Of a DNA stretch of 64,000 nt, positions 8,491 through 17,111 are shown piece by piece. The stretch lies in assembly GCF_900177325.1 (NCBI RefSeq), contig NZ_FXBL01000004.1, positions 4,030,001 through 4,094,000 of the forward strand. Reading direction: 5' to 3'. Source of the DNA: Mesorhizobium australicum. GTDB taxonomy: Bacteria > Pseudomonadota > Alphaproteobacteria > Rhizobiales > Rhizobiaceae. The position numbers and the translations under genes were made by a program. Below the pieces are notes generated by a model. It had not been told where the DNA came from, ran no database searches, and saw only the letters and a list, made by a program, of their open reading frames with translations. Each line of letters begins with the position of its first letter. Positions within the stretch are counted from its first letter, which is position 1.

Positions 8491-10002
8491 TCAGGCGGCA
8501 GCAGGAACTTCCGCGCGCATCCAGGCCTCCAGCGCCGCCTTCTGCGCGGCGTCCAGATGCAGGCCCCGTTTGGTGCGGCGCCACAGCACGTCCTCGGCCG
8601 TTACCGCCCATTCGTTGGCGATGAGGTAGCGCACCTCGGCTTCGGTGAGATCGGCGCCGAAATTCTGGCCGAGATCGGCGATAGAGAGGGCATCGCCCAG
8701 CAGCGCGCTTGCCCGCGTGCCGTAAAGCCGCGTCAGCCGCCGCGCGAGGCGGGCGTCGAGGAACGGATAGTCGCGCCTGAGCGCCGAGACCTGCGCGTCG
8801 AAGCCGGTCGCCGGGAAATCGCCGCCGGGCAGCGGCGCGGCGGCGGTCCATGGCTTGCCCTTCTTCCCGAGGAAATGCTCCACCTTCTCCAGCATGGACT
8901 CGGCGAGCCGGCGGTAGGTCGTGATCTTGCCGCCGAAAGCGTTGATGAGCGGCGGCTCGCCGTGGCCGCCCTCGGCCTTGAGCACATAGTCGCGCGTCGC
9001 CTCCTGCGCCTTGGATGCGCCGTCGTCATAGAGCGGGCGCACGGCCGAATAGGTCCAGACGATATCGTCGCGCCGCACCGGCTCGGCGAAATACTCGCTG
9101 GCCGCGGCGCAAAGGTAGTCGATCTCCTTGTCGGTGATCGCCACCTTGGCGAGATCGCCCTGATAGTCCTGATCGGTGGTGCCGATGAGGGTGAAGTCTT
9201 CCTCGTAGGGAATTGAAAAGATGATACGTCCGTCGCGGTTCTGGAAGAAATAGGCGCGCGGATCGGAGAACTTCTTCCGGACGACGATGTGGCTGCCCTG
9301 GACGAGGCGAACGTTGTGGACATCGTTCTGGCCGACGGACCCGGCAAGCACCTTGTCGACCCACGGGCCGGCGGCGTTGACCAGGAGCTTCGCATGGACT
9401 TCCTCGATCGCGCCCGAGCGCGTGTCCTCGACCGTGATGCGCCACAGGCCGCCGTCGCGCCGCGCGCTGGTGACCTTGGCGCGGGTGCGGATCGTCGCGC
9501 CGCGATCGGCTGCATCGCGGGCGTTGAGCACGACGAGGCGGGCGTCGTTGACCCAGCCGTCGGAATATTCGAACGCCTTGGTGAACAGCGGCTTCAACGG
9601 CTTGCCGGCGGCGTCGGTGCGCATGTCGAGCGTGCGAGTGGCAGGGAGCAGCTTGCGCCCGCCGATATGGTCGTAGAGGAACAGGCCGAGCCGGATCATC
9701 CAGGCGGGGCGAATGCCCTTGGCGTAGGGCAGCACGAAGCGCATCGGCCAGATGATGTGCGGCGCCATCTGCCACAGCACCTCGCGCTCCATCAGCGCCT
9801 CGCGCACGAGACGGAATTCGTAGAATTCGAGATAGCGCAGGCCGCCGTGGATCAGTTTGGTGGAGCCCGACGAGGTGCCGCTGGCGAGGTCGTTCATCTC
9901 GGCGAGATAGACCGAATAGCCGCGCCCGACCGCGTCGCGCGCGATGCCGCAACCGTTGATGCCGCCGCCGATGACGAAGATGTCGTGGATCACGCCGCTC
10001 AT
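8491..10002 (-). CDS. glpD: Glycerol-3-phosphate dehydrogenase (aerobic, FAD)
   Basis: 503 residues from the ATG at 10002, preceded by GGAGGAACCC; a start 72 bases upstream has no such site. The N-terminal FAD-binding motif is IFVIGGGINGCGIARDA (residues 8-24). The following SGTSSGSTKLIHGGLRYLE is a hallmark of GlpD, and a DAO C-terminal domain follows. The enzyme oxidises sn-glycerol 3-phosphate to dihydroxyacetone phosphate at the membrane and feeds electrons to quinone. No glpK, glpF or glpR is adjacent, so it is a lone copy in this window. Confidence 0.93.
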   Translation of the reverse strand: MSGVIHDIFVIGGGINGCGIARDAVGRGYSVYLAEMNDLASGTSSGSTKLIHGGLRYLEFYEFRLVREALMEREVLWQMAPHIIWPMRFVLPYAKGIRPAWMIRLGLFLYDHIGGRKLLPATRTLDMRTDAAGKPLKPLFTKAFEYSDGWVNDARLVVLNARDAADRGATIRTRAKVTSARRDGGLWRITVEDTRSGAIEEVHAKLLVNAAGPWVDKVLAGSVGQNDVHNVRLVQGSHIVVRKKFSDPRAYFFQNRDGRIIFSIPYEEDFTLIGTTDQDYQGDLAKVAITDKEIDYLCAAASEYFAEPVRRDDIVWTYSAVRPLYDDGASKAQEATRDYVLKAEGGHGEPPLINAFGGKITTYRRLAESMLEKVEHFLGKKGKPWTAAAPLPGGDFPATGFDAQVSALRRDYPFLDARLARRLTRLYGTRASALLGDALSIADLGQNFGADLTEAEVRYLIANEWAVTAEDVLWRRTKRGLHLDAAQKAALEAWMRAEVPAAA

Positions 10003-10169
10003 GGGTTCCTCCAGCGCTTTCGCGGGAAGCCGTTCTTGCGGGTTTCGAAAGCTGTTCGGATTATTTCGAACCACAAACGAATGTCAAACGAAATGCCGCA
10101 TTCATGGGCGCGTGACATTGTCTCACGCCGCGAGACCGCCGCAGGGCATGTGAAAGATGCAGAGGTTCG

Positions 10170-10607
10170 CTATGCGACCGAAATCGTTTCCAGCGCCGCG
10201 CGCAAGGCGGGATTGAGCGGTTTCGGTCGACGGGTCTGGCGGTCGACATAGACGTGGACGAAGAAGCCTTCTGCCGCCGCGACGTCCTCCTCGTTGCGGA
10301 ACAGGCCGACCTCGTAGCGCACCGAGGACGAGCCGATCTGCGCGACGCGTATGCCGGCGGTCACGACATCAGGGAAGGCGAGCTCGCCAAAATACCGGCA
10401 GCCGGTCTCGACCACGAGACCGATCTGGTCGCCGCCATGGATGTCGAGCACCTTGTTCTCGATCAGCCAGCCGTTCACCGCCGCGTCGAACAGCGCGTAG
10501 TGGACCACGTTGTTCATGTGGCCGTAGATGTCGTTGTCCATCCAGCGCGTGGTGAGCGTGCGGAAGGCGCGGTAGGCGCTGCGCTCGGAGGGAACGGGCC
10601 GCGCCAT
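10170..10607 (-). CDS. Hot-dog acyl-CoA thioesterase (4HBT family)
   Basis: 145 residues. The motif TRWMDNDIYGHMNNVVHYALFD near residues 19-40 is the 4HBT-family active region, with the catalytic Asp in the WMDND stretch. It hydrolyses acyl-CoA thioesters, but the acyl group is not predictable. The ATG at 10607 shares one base with the stop of the upstream alcohol dehydrogenase (TGATG). A GTG one codon earlier is possible. The two genes are surely co-transcribed, perhaps with glpD 167 bases on. Confidence 0.8.
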   Translation of the reverse strand: MARPVPSERSAYRAFRTLTTRWMDNDIYGHMNNVVHYALFDAAVNGWLIENKVLDIHGGDQIGLVVETGCRYFGELAFPDVVTAGIRVAQIGSSSVRYEVGLFRNEEDVAAAEGFFVHVYVDRQTRRPKPLNPALRAALETISVA

Positions 10608-11767
10608 CACCAGGCCGCCCGGTAGATCGTCAGCGCGTCGGCCTCCTGCACCTCGCGCGGATTGTTGACCAGCAGGCGCTGCTGTTTCATCGCGTCGGAG
10701 GCCATCTTGGGCAGATGTTCCTCGCCGATGCCGACCTCGCGCAGCTTCGTCTGCATGCCGAGCTTCTTCGACAGGCCGGCGAGTTCCTCGATGAAGGCGG
10801 CGCAGCGCCCTTGCGTCCCCTCCTCCTTCGCAAGGTGCGGGAAGGCGTCGGCTGCGATCTCGGCATAGAGATGCGCGGCATCCGGCGCGTTGTAGCGCAG
10901 CACATGCGGCAGGACGAGCGCGTTGGAGAGACCGTGCGGAACGTGGAACGTGCCGCCGATCGGATAGGCGAGCGCGTGCACGGCCGCGACCGGCGAATTG
11001 GCGAAGGCCTGGCCGGCGAGCATCGAGCCGAGCAGCATCGCGCCACGCGCGGCGACGTCCTTGCCGTTAAAGACGGCGGTCTCGATATTGGCGCCGAGGA
11101 GTTGCAGCGCCTGCTTCGCCAGCATCCTCGACAGCGGATTGTTGTTTGCGTTCTTCGACGCATAGGACTCGATCGCATGCACCATCGCGTCCACGCCGGT
11201 GGCGGCGGTAATGGCGGCCGGCAGGCCGAGCGTGAGTTCAGCGTCGAGGATCGCGACATCGGGCAGGATGACCGGCGACGACACGCCGCGTTTTTCCTCC
11301 TCGCCGACGGTGATGATGGAGACGGGAGTGACCTCCGATCCGGTTCCGGCCGTGGTCGGCACCAGCGCCAGCGGCAGGCGCGGCCCCTTGGCCTGGGCGA
11401 CACCCCAGGCGCCATCGAGATCCTCGCCAGAGCCGAGGAGCAGCGCGACGAGCTTCGCCACGTCGAGCGACGAGCCGCCGCCGAAGCCGGCGACGCCTGT
11501 CACCCCGGCCGCCCTGCCCGCTTCCACCGCCTTCATCAGCGTCGCGCGCGACGGGTCGGCTTCCACCTGGTCGAATACGGTGACGGTGGCGCCCGTCGCC
11601 TCCAGCGAAGCAATCGCCGGGTCGGCAAGGCCGAGCCTGCGCAGGCCGGGATCGGTTACCACCAGCACCTTCGGCCCGAGCCTCTTGCCCGCGATCTCGC
11701 CGAAGCGACGCGAGGAACCGGCCTCGAAGACGATCGACGGCGTTGTGTTGAAGACGAAGGGGGTCAT
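10607..11767 (-). CDS. Iron-containing alcohol dehydrogenase
   Basis: 386 residues from the ATG at 11767, preceded by TTGGAGGAAGC. The NAD-binding GFGGGSSLDVAKL lies near residue 96, and the iron-ligand region includes GVDAMVHAIESYAS and the HGLSNALVLPHVLRYN block. These mark the type III (Fe-ADH) family, which includes maleylacetate reductases, lactaldehyde reductase and 1,3-propanediol dehydrogenase. The exact substrate is open. It overlaps the thioesterase gene downstream. Confidence 0.85.
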   Translation of the reverse strand: MTPFVFNTTPSIVFEAGSSRRFGEIAGKRLGPKVLVVTDPGLRRLGLADPAIASLEATGATVTVFDQVEADPSRATLMKAVEAGRAAGVTGVAGFGGGSSLDVAKLVALLLGSGEDLDGAWGVAQAKGPRLPLALVPTTAGTGSEVTPVSIITVGEEEKRGVSSPVILPDVAILDAELTLGLPAAITAATGVDAMVHAIESYASKNANNNPLSRMLAKQALQLLGANIETAVFNGKDVAARGAMLLGSMLAGQAFANSPVAAVHALAYPIGGTFHVPHGLSNALVLPHVLRYNAPDAAHLYAEIAADAFPHLAKEEGTQGRCAAFIEELAGLSKKLGMQTKLREVGIGEEHLPKMASDAMKQQRLLVNNPREVQEADALTIYRAAW

Positions 11768-11863
11768 GCTGCTTCCTCCAAGGTCCGCGCTGGCGGCGGC
11801 CGCGCATGGCTGGCATAGGAGGGGCCAGGTTTTCAAGCCCGTCCCGATCGGATAGAAGGGGCC

Positions 11864-11920
11864 AGGGGACGGCCCCTTGCAAAATTCACATGGATGGGAC
11901 GACCCATCCGGCAAGGAGTT
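11864..11920 (+). promoter_or_regulatory. Guanidine-II (mini-ykkC) riboswitch
   Basis: Two short hairpins with ACGR tetraloops stand in tandem. The first is AGGGG-ACGG-CCCCT (11864-11877). The second is GGATGGG-ACGA-CCCATCC (11892-11909). Fourteen bases separate them. The second stem ends two bases before a GCAAGGAG ribosome-binding site, which precedes the exporter ATG at 11925. This is the defining architecture of the guanidine-II class. Binding of guanidinium by the two loops is expected to stabilise the hairpins and expose the ribosome-binding site, turning the exporter on. Confidence 0.9.
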
Positions 11921-11924
11921 TCCC

Positions 11925-12239
11925 ATGCACTGGACCTATCTGTTCTTCGCCGGCCTGTTCGAGATCGGCTGGGCGATCGGCCTCAAATACACCGACGGAT
12001 TCACCCGCCCGCTGCCGACCGTGCTGACCGTCGCCTCGATGGTGGTCAGCCTCGGCCTGCTCGGCCTTGCGCTGAAATCGCTGCCCGTCGGCACCGCCTA
12101 TGCGGTCTGGACCGGCATCGGCACGATCGGCACCGCCATCCTCGGCATCGCGCTGTTCGCCGAACCCGCGACCTTCGCCCGCCTCGCCTGCATCGGCCTG
12201 ATCGCTGCGGGAATTATCGGGTTGAAAACGGTCGCCTAA
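11925..12239 (+). CDS. sugE: SMR-family guanidinium exporter (SugE/Gdx)
   Basis: 104 residues with four hydrophobic helices, the standard small multidrug resistance size. The essential Glu13 is in [17 protein letters not shown], a stretch typical of the SugE/Gdx subgroup rather than EmrE. Gdx proteins act as antiparallel dimers exchanging guanidinium for protons. The upstream guanidine-II riboswitch independently supports guanidinium as the physiological substrate. The ATG at 11925 was chosen for its GCAAGGAG site; an upstream ATG would fall inside the riboswitch. Confidence 0.93.
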   Translation: MHWTYLFFAGLFEIGWAIGLKYTDGFTRPLPTVLTVASMVVSLGLLGLALKSLPVGTAYAVWTGIGTIGTAILGIALFAEPATFARLACIGLIAAGIIGLKTVA

Positions 12240-12518
12240 GATTGACTCAAAGACTTTTTGGAGTCCGTCGCTTGACGTGAGTCGTCAGTCATGAAATCTC
12301 TGCAAATCAGCGAGGCACTGCTGCTTCGCTGACCAGTAGGCGAGACGCGGGCGTCTGTCCGCATAGCCGCAAATAGCGTGTGTTCAACGAGTTGGGCAAC
12401 GCGCCGGGCGACCGGCGCGAATGGGAAGTCGTGCGCGGCGGGGCACGGCATCCATCTCCTTCAGGCCGGAAGAGCCGGAGGGGAACGGGATTGGTACGCG
12501 CCGGGAACGGCCGGGGGA
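12240..12518. other. Spacer between sugE and visN
   Basis: About 280 bases without a convincing gene. Near 12243-12265 a GACTC and GAGTC pair flanks a T-rich stretch and may act as a weak terminator for sugE. No CtrA-type TTAA-N7-TTAAC site and none of the CAAG-type flagellar element is visible, which fits visNR standing at the top of the cascade. An alternative, longer start for visN within this spacer cannot be excluded. Confidence 0.4.
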
Positions 12519-13280
12519 ATGACGATAGCAATTCGGGATGGCGCGATCCGCCATCCGCAAGGAGCGAATCCGGAGCAGCCGCGCAACTGGTCGATGCCTT
12601 CTCTCGACCATCTGAGCGGCCCCCTCACGCGAGGCTCGCTGTCGCGCTCGCTGCGCGAATTGTGCGCAGCCGTCGGGGCAGAACAGTTCTGCCTCGCCGA
12701 CATGTCGCGCAGCCATGCCGAGGAGCCGCCGCGCGTCCTGTCCTCGAACTGGTCCTATGACGCGGTCGAGATCATCGGCACCGCTTCGATCGAGCTTCTG
12801 CACCAGAGCCCGTTCGCCGCCTCGCCCGGCGAGACGCCGCATGCTTTCGAGACTGCCTTTCCGGAGCGGACGCCGCGTGTCGTCGACGAGACGGTGGCGT
12901 TGCGCCTGATCGAATTCGGCCATGCCGAACTGTTCCTGCTCAGGCTGCGCGCCGGCCTGCGCCGCGGCATATGCCTGTTTTCGGCCTCCGTGCAGGGCAG
13001 GATACGGCGCGAGGCGCTGCCGAAGGCGCATCTGCTCGCGAACTACCTGATGTCGCGCTATTGCGAGGCGGTGGGAGACGCGGCGAGCGACCCACTGTCC
13101 GAGCGCGAGCGAGAATGCCTGTTCTGGGTCTCCGAGGGCAAGACAACGGACGAGATCGCGCTGATCCTCGGCGTGTCGGGCAACACGGTCAACAAGTACA
13201 TCGTCAGCTCGATCCAGAAGCTCTCGGCCGGCAACCGGACGATGGCGGTCGCGGTCGCGATCCGCAACGGGGTCATCTGA
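12519..13280 (+). CDS. visN: LuxR-type motility regulator VisN
   Basis: 253 residues from the ATG at 12519, which has only a poorly spaced GGGGG before it; ATG 12594 is an alternative. The C-terminal quarter is a LuxR-type helix-turn-helix (PLSERERECLFWVSEGKT onward, with EIALILGVSGNTVNKY). The N-terminal part is a putative ligand-binding domain. Position directly before a second LuxR gene and before the flagellar block matches visN of rhizobia. VisN pairs with VisR as the class I activator that turns on rem. It is translationally coupled to visR (TGATG). Confidence 0.85.
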   Translation: MTIAIRDGAIRHPQGANPEQPRNWSMPSLDHLSGPLTRGSLSRSLRELCAAVGAEQFCLADMSRSHAEEPPRVLSSNWSYDAVEIIGTASIELLHQSPFAASPGETPHAFETAFPERTPRVVDETVALRLIEFGHAELFLLRLRAGLRRGICLFSASVQGRIRREALPKAHLLANYLMSRYCEAVGDAASDPLSERERECLFWVSEGKTTDEIALILGVSGNTVNKYIVSSIQKLSAGNRTMAVAVAIRNGVI

Positions 13281-14038
13281 TGAGCGTCGAGCCGATCGAC
13301 CTCGCAAGGCCGGCAATCGGCGCGGACGAGCCGCGCCCGCTGGCCGAGATCTCCCGCCTGGCGCGAATGGCGTCGAGCGGCGTCATCCCGGAGGCGATCC
13401 GCCGCTGCCGCCGGCTGTCGTCCAGCTTCGGCGCCTCCGGCTTCGCGCTCTGTTTCGCCGGACGCGGCGTCGGCAAGGCGAGGCTCACGCCATGCTTCGA
13501 CGAAGCCTTCCCGGGCCGCTCGCCGGTCACTTCAGCGCTGATCGCCGAGGGCGCCGACGCGCTCAGCCGGCACGCGGGCGCCTCCTGCGTGCCGGGCTTC
13601 TGGACGATGCCCGGCGCGGCCGCGGCCTCCGGCGATCCGCTTTGTGTCCGGCTTCCCGCCATTTTGAGCGACAGGGCCGGCCTTGTCCTGCCGGTGTCCG
13701 CGGACTCGGTCTATTCCGGCATCTTCGTCTTTACCGGTCCCGAGCTGCGCTTCGACCGGGACGAGCTGCTCGACCTGCACAGGCAGTGCTTCGAGATGTT
13801 CCTCCGGATCGCCCAGCTCAAGTCGAGCAGCACATCAAGCGCGTCCTCGATCTCCAAGCGCGAGCTCGAATGCCTGCGCCTCACGGCCGCGGGGCGCACC
13901 AGCGAGGACATCGCCCGCATCCTCGGCCTCTCGGTCCACACCGCGAACCAGTACCTGACGACGGCTGCTTCGAAGCTCGACGCGGTGAACCGCACCCATG
14001 CCGTTACCAAGGCGATCAGGCTCGGCCTGATCGAATAG
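13280..14038 (+). CDS. visR: LuxR-type motility regulator VisR
   Basis: 252 residues, starting on the base shared with the visN stop codon. The C-terminal LuxR helix-turn-helix reads SISKRELECLRLTAAGRT and ARILGLSVHTANQYL, near residues 190-235. The N-terminal domain is unlike that of classical autoinducer receptors. In Sinorhizobium the VisN-VisR heteromer is the global activator of motility genes, and the tandem arrangement here implies the same. It converges with the motA-to-orf operon, whose last gene ends five bases beyond its stop. Confidence 0.85.
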   Translation: MSVEPIDLARPAIGADEPRPLAEISRLARMASSGVIPEAIRRCRRLSSSFGASGFALCFAGRGVGKARLTPCFDEAFPGRSPVTSALIAEGADALSRHAGASCVPGFWTMPGAAAASGDPLCVRLPAILSDRAGLVLPVSADSVYSGIFVFTGPELRFDRDELLDLHRQCFEMFLRIAQLKSSSTSSASSISKRELECLRLTAAGRTSEDIARILGLSVHTANQYLTTAASKLDAVNRTHAVTKAIRLGLIE

Positions 14039-14043
14039 GCGCG

Positions 14044-14493
14044 TCAGGCGACGCGCCGCTCCTGTTCGGGGGCGACCGTCTTGCGGATTCGGGCCCGTTC
14101 AAGCCCGTCCTCAAGCCTGCGGGTGTTCACACCGGGATCGGGATCGGGCATATCGAAGGAGACGTAGTTGACCTCGATGCCCGCATATTCATCGGTGAGG
14201 GTCAGCGAGAAATAGACCGTCGCACCGCTGGGCCGCAGTTCGAGGTCGAGCACGATCTTCGGCGGCGACGACCACGCGACCTGCGCTTCGCCGCCGTGGC
14301 CGAGCTTCAATGTGCCCGGCATGAAATACAGTTCCGCGGCCGACTCCACGAGGTCGGAGATGTTGCCGAAGCGCTCCATCCGGATGAAGGCGATGTAGTC
14401 GACGACGTCGACCATGCGCAGCTCGCTCACTACCTCCTGGATCGCGTTGGCGACCAGGGCTTCCCGCGAGGTCGTATGAGGCTGTCGGATCAT
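14044..14493 (-). CDS. Conserved hypothetical protein of the rhizobial flagellar cluster
   Basis: 149 residues, no signal peptide or membrane helix. I do not recognise a domain. The middle reads SDLVESAAELYFMPGTLKLG followed by strands with alternating hydrophobic residues, suggesting a small alpha/beta fold. It overlaps flhB by four bases (ATGA) and is the last gene of motA-fliM-fliN-fliG-flhB, so a role in flagellar assembly or motor function is likely. A gene at this position is also present in Sinorhizobium as I recall. Confidence 0.7.
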   Translation of the reverse strand: MIRQPHTTSREALVANAIQEVVSELRMVDVVDYIAFIRMERFGNISDLVESAAELYFMPGTLKLGHGGEAQVAWSSPPKIVLDLELRPSGATVYFSLTLTDEYAGIEVNYVSFDMPDPDPGVNTRRLEDGLERARIRKTVAPEQERRVA

Positions 14494-15581
14494 GCTGGCC
14501 TTGGGCTGGGCGATTTCTTCGCGCCGTTCGCGTAAATGATACGGATCAGTTCGGCCACAGCCTGGTAGAACTGGGGCGGTATCACACTATCGACCGAAAC
14601 TTGACTGTACATGGAGCGGGCAAGCGCCACCTCCTCGAACACCGGAATGTTGTGCTCCTTGGCGATCTCGCGGATCTTGAGAGCGACGAGGTCCTGGCCC
14701 TTCGCCACCACCACGGGCGCATTGTCCCTGCCCCGCTCGTAGCGCAGCGCGATCGAGAAGTGCGTCGGGTTGGCGATGACGAGCGTCGCCTGCGGCACGG
14801 CCGCGATCATGCGATTGCGCGCCCTGTCGCGCTGCAGCGAGCGCATGCGCGCCTTGACGATCGGATCGCCTTCCTGCTGCTTCAGCTCGTCCTTCACTTC
14901 CTGCCGGGTCATGCGCAGGTTCGTCCGCCACTGGAAGCGCGACCAGATCAGGTCGGCGGCGGCGATCAGCGCCATGATGAGCGTGATCGTGGTGAGCATG
15001 TCGGTGGCGATGTCGAGCATCACCGGCAAGAAGGAGGTCGGGCTGGTTCCCATGCCGTCGAGAAGGCGCGCCGGCGCGTTGCGGAGCGCAAACACCACGA
15101 AGGCCCCTGCGAACACGACCTTTGCGACCGACTTGACGAATTCCGACAGGCCCTGCGCGCCGAACATGCGCTTCCAGCCCTCCATCGGCGAGATGCGGGA
15201 GAATTTCGGCGTGATGCGATCGACGGCGAACTGCGGCGGATGCTGGAGGAGAGCGCCCGCCAGGCCGAAGACCATCATCATCGCGAAGATGACGACCAGT
15301 GCGCGCGCGATCTCCATGAACACCATCTGCGACAGGCCGATCGCGTCGGCATTGTTGTCGAGCAGCCAGTCGTTCGGCCTTTCGAGGAAGGTCGCCAGGA
15401 ACTCGCCGAGCCGTATGGCGGTGCTGTAGGCGAAGAAGAAGACGAAGAGCAGGATGGCGACGAAGGAGGCGAAGAGCGGCGTCTCCTTCGAAAAGGGCGT
15501 CTGGCCCTTCTCGACGCTGTCACGGATCTTCTTCTCCGTGGCTTCTTCTGTTTTGCTTTCCTTGTCGTCCGTATCCGCCAC
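14490..15581 (-). CDS. flhB: Flagellar export switch protein FlhB
   Basis: 363 residues with four hydrophobic segments in the first 215 and a cytoplasmic C-terminal domain. The autocleavage motif NPTH is at residues 271-274 (VIANPTHFSIALRYERG). FlhB cleaves itself between Asn and Pro and switches the export apparatus from rod-hook to filament substrates. The start reads MADTDDKESKTEEATEKK, a typical FlhB N-terminus. It lies 56 bases after fliG and overlaps the downstream hypothetical gene. Confidence 0.95.
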   Translation of the reverse strand: MADTDDKESKTEEATEKKIRDSVEKGQTPFSKETPLFASFVAILLFVFFFAYSTAIRLGEFLATFLERPNDWLLDNNADAIGLSQMVFMEIARALVVIFAMMMVFGLAGALLQHPPQFAVDRITPKFSRISPMEGWKRMFGAQGLSEFVKSVAKVVFAGAFVVFALRNAPARLLDGMGTSPTSFLPVMLDIATDMLTTITLIMALIAAADLIWSRFQWRTNLRMTRQEVKDELKQQEGDPIVKARMRSLQRDRARNRMIAAVPQATLVIANPTHFSIALRYERGRDNAPVVVAKGQDLVALKIREIAKEHNIPVFEEVALARSMYSQVSVDSVIPPQFYQAVAELIRIIYANGAKKSPSPRPA

Positions 15582-15637
15582 GCGAGCGAACTCCGATCAG
15601 GTTGACCGCCCCGGCAGGGGCACGCTCGCGGCGCGGC

Positions 15638-16657
15638 TCAGGCCGCTTCCTGCGTCTGAGGAAGCTGCAGGGCGCCCTCGCCGGCCAGGCGGATCGCGGT
15701 GGAGGCGATCTGCTTGCGGGCCTTGTTGATGTCGTTGGCGGATACGTTGCCCGGATCAGCCTTCAGTTCGGCCTCGATCATGCGCCGCGCACGCGCGCCT
15801 TGGGCGGAGAGGATCGCTTCCGTCAGTTCCGCGCCCGCATTGCGCAGGGCGAGCGTGACGATGTCGGCCGCGATGCCGTCGAACAAAGTGACCCTCGCCT
15901 TCTGGTCGAGGAAGACGATGTCCTCGAAGGCGAAGAGCTGTGCGCGGATGGCGTCGAGATTGACCGCGCCGGCCGAGGCGAGATCATCCATCACTTCGTC
16001 GAGCTGCGACTTGTCGAGTTCGTTGAGGACGCTCGCTACCCGCATCTGGGCGCCTGAGGCCGCCTTGCCGGAATCGTCTTCGATCAGGGCGGCGCGGACA
16101 TGCGCCTCCATCATCGCCACCGCGGTCGGCGAGGCCGGGTTGAGCGCCAGCATCCGCTTGACGATCTCGCCGCGCACCGCCTTGTCCAGCACGATCATCA
16201 CCTGCGCGGCGAAGGACGGCGCGAGTTTGGAGAGTGCGAAGGCGGCCGCCTGCGGATGCTCGTTGGTCAGGAACGCGCCGACGCGCGCGGGCTCGATCTG
16301 CTCGAGCTGCGGCCAGATGGGCTTCGGCTCGTCCGTCGCCGTCTCGATGGGCCCGTCGTTCATCAGCGCCGTCATTTCCTCGGGCGTCAGCGTTTCGCTG
16401 AAGATCGTGCCCATCGTGTCGGCGGAATCCAGCAGGCCCGCACCCTCGGCGAACTCGGCCTCGAACTCGGCGACGATCCGCTCCAGCTCCGCCTGCGGAA
16501 TGGTGCGCAATTCGCGTGCGCCGTCCATCAGCGCCCTCAGTTCGTCCTGCTTGAAGAACTTGAGCAGGCGGCCGGCAGCCGGCTTGCCCAGCGCCACGAG
16601 GATCGCAGCGGCCTTCTGGGTGCGGGTGAGACTGGGGAGGTCGGACGTCGCGGTCAT
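15638..16657 (-). CDS. fliG: Flagellar motor switch protein FliG
   Basis: 339 residues. The N-terminal region (TRTQKAAAILVALGK) interacts with the MS ring FliF. The EHPQ motif in LTNEHPQAAAFALSKL near residue 132 is diagnostic for the FliG middle domain. The C-terminal domain carries the charged helix facing MotA. FliG transmits torque from MotAB and sets rotation state with FliM and FliN. It starts nine bases after the fliN stop, in the motA operon. Confidence 0.93.
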   Translation of the reverse strand: MTATSDLPSLTRTQKAAAILVALGKPAAGRLLKFFKQDELRALMDGARELRTIPQAELERIVAEFEAEFAEGAGLLDSADTMGTIFSETLTPEEMTALMNDGPIETATDEPKPIWPQLEQIEPARVGAFLTNEHPQAAAFALSKLAPSFAAQVMIVLDKAVRGEIVKRMLALNPASPTAVAMMEAHVRAALIEDDSGKAASGAQMRVASVLNELDKSQLDEVMDDLASAGAVNLDAIRAQLFAFEDIVFLDQKARVTLFDGIAADIVTLALRNAGAELTEAILSAQGARARRMIEAELKADPGNVSANDINKARKQIASTAIRLAGEGALQLPQTQEAA

Positions 16658-16666
16658 TCTTCGGTC

Positions 16667-17083
16667 TTAGGACTTGGCCGCCGCGATGATCTCGGTCAGC
16701 TTGACGCCGAAGCGCGACGGATCGCTCTCCAGCACCGTTATCTCGCCGCGGGCGATCTTGCGCCCGTTGACCACCACATCGACCGGCTCGCCGATGCGGC
16801 GGTTGAGCGCGACGGTGGAGCCTTTCTGCAGCGCCAGGAGATCAGACACCGGCATCTCGGCGCCGCCGAGCACGATCTGGACCTCCACGGGGATGTTCAT
16901 GATGATGTTCGGGTTCGAGGCGGGAGCCGCGCCCGGGGTCGCCGCAGCCGTAGCAGCGGGGCGCGGGGCCGCCGGTTGCGCGGGCGCTGCCGGCTCTTCC
17001 TTCAGCACGCCGCGAAGCTCCTCGATCGCCCTGGTCAGATCGTCTTCGCCTTCCGTCAGCGTCTTGGCCGTTGCTTCTTTCAT
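16667..17083 (-). CDS. fliN: Flagellar motor switch protein FliN
   Basis: 138 residues. A Pro/Ala-rich linker (residues about 22-52) is followed by a SpoA domain reading IPVEVQIVLGGAEMPVSDLL and ending FGVKLTEII. FliN forms the base of the C-ring and helps recruit export cargo. The gene sits between fliM and fliG in one reverse-strand operon. Confidence 0.93.
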   Translation of the reverse strand: MKEATAKTLTEGEDDLTRAIEELRGVLKEEPAAPAQPAAPRPAATAAATPGAAPASNPNIIMNIPVEVQIVLGGAEMPVSDLLALQKGSTVALNRRIGEPVDVVVNGRKIARGEITVLESDPSRFGVKLTEIIAAAKS

Positions 17084-17111
17084 TATCCGTCTCCGTAGCC
17101 TCGCCCTGCTC

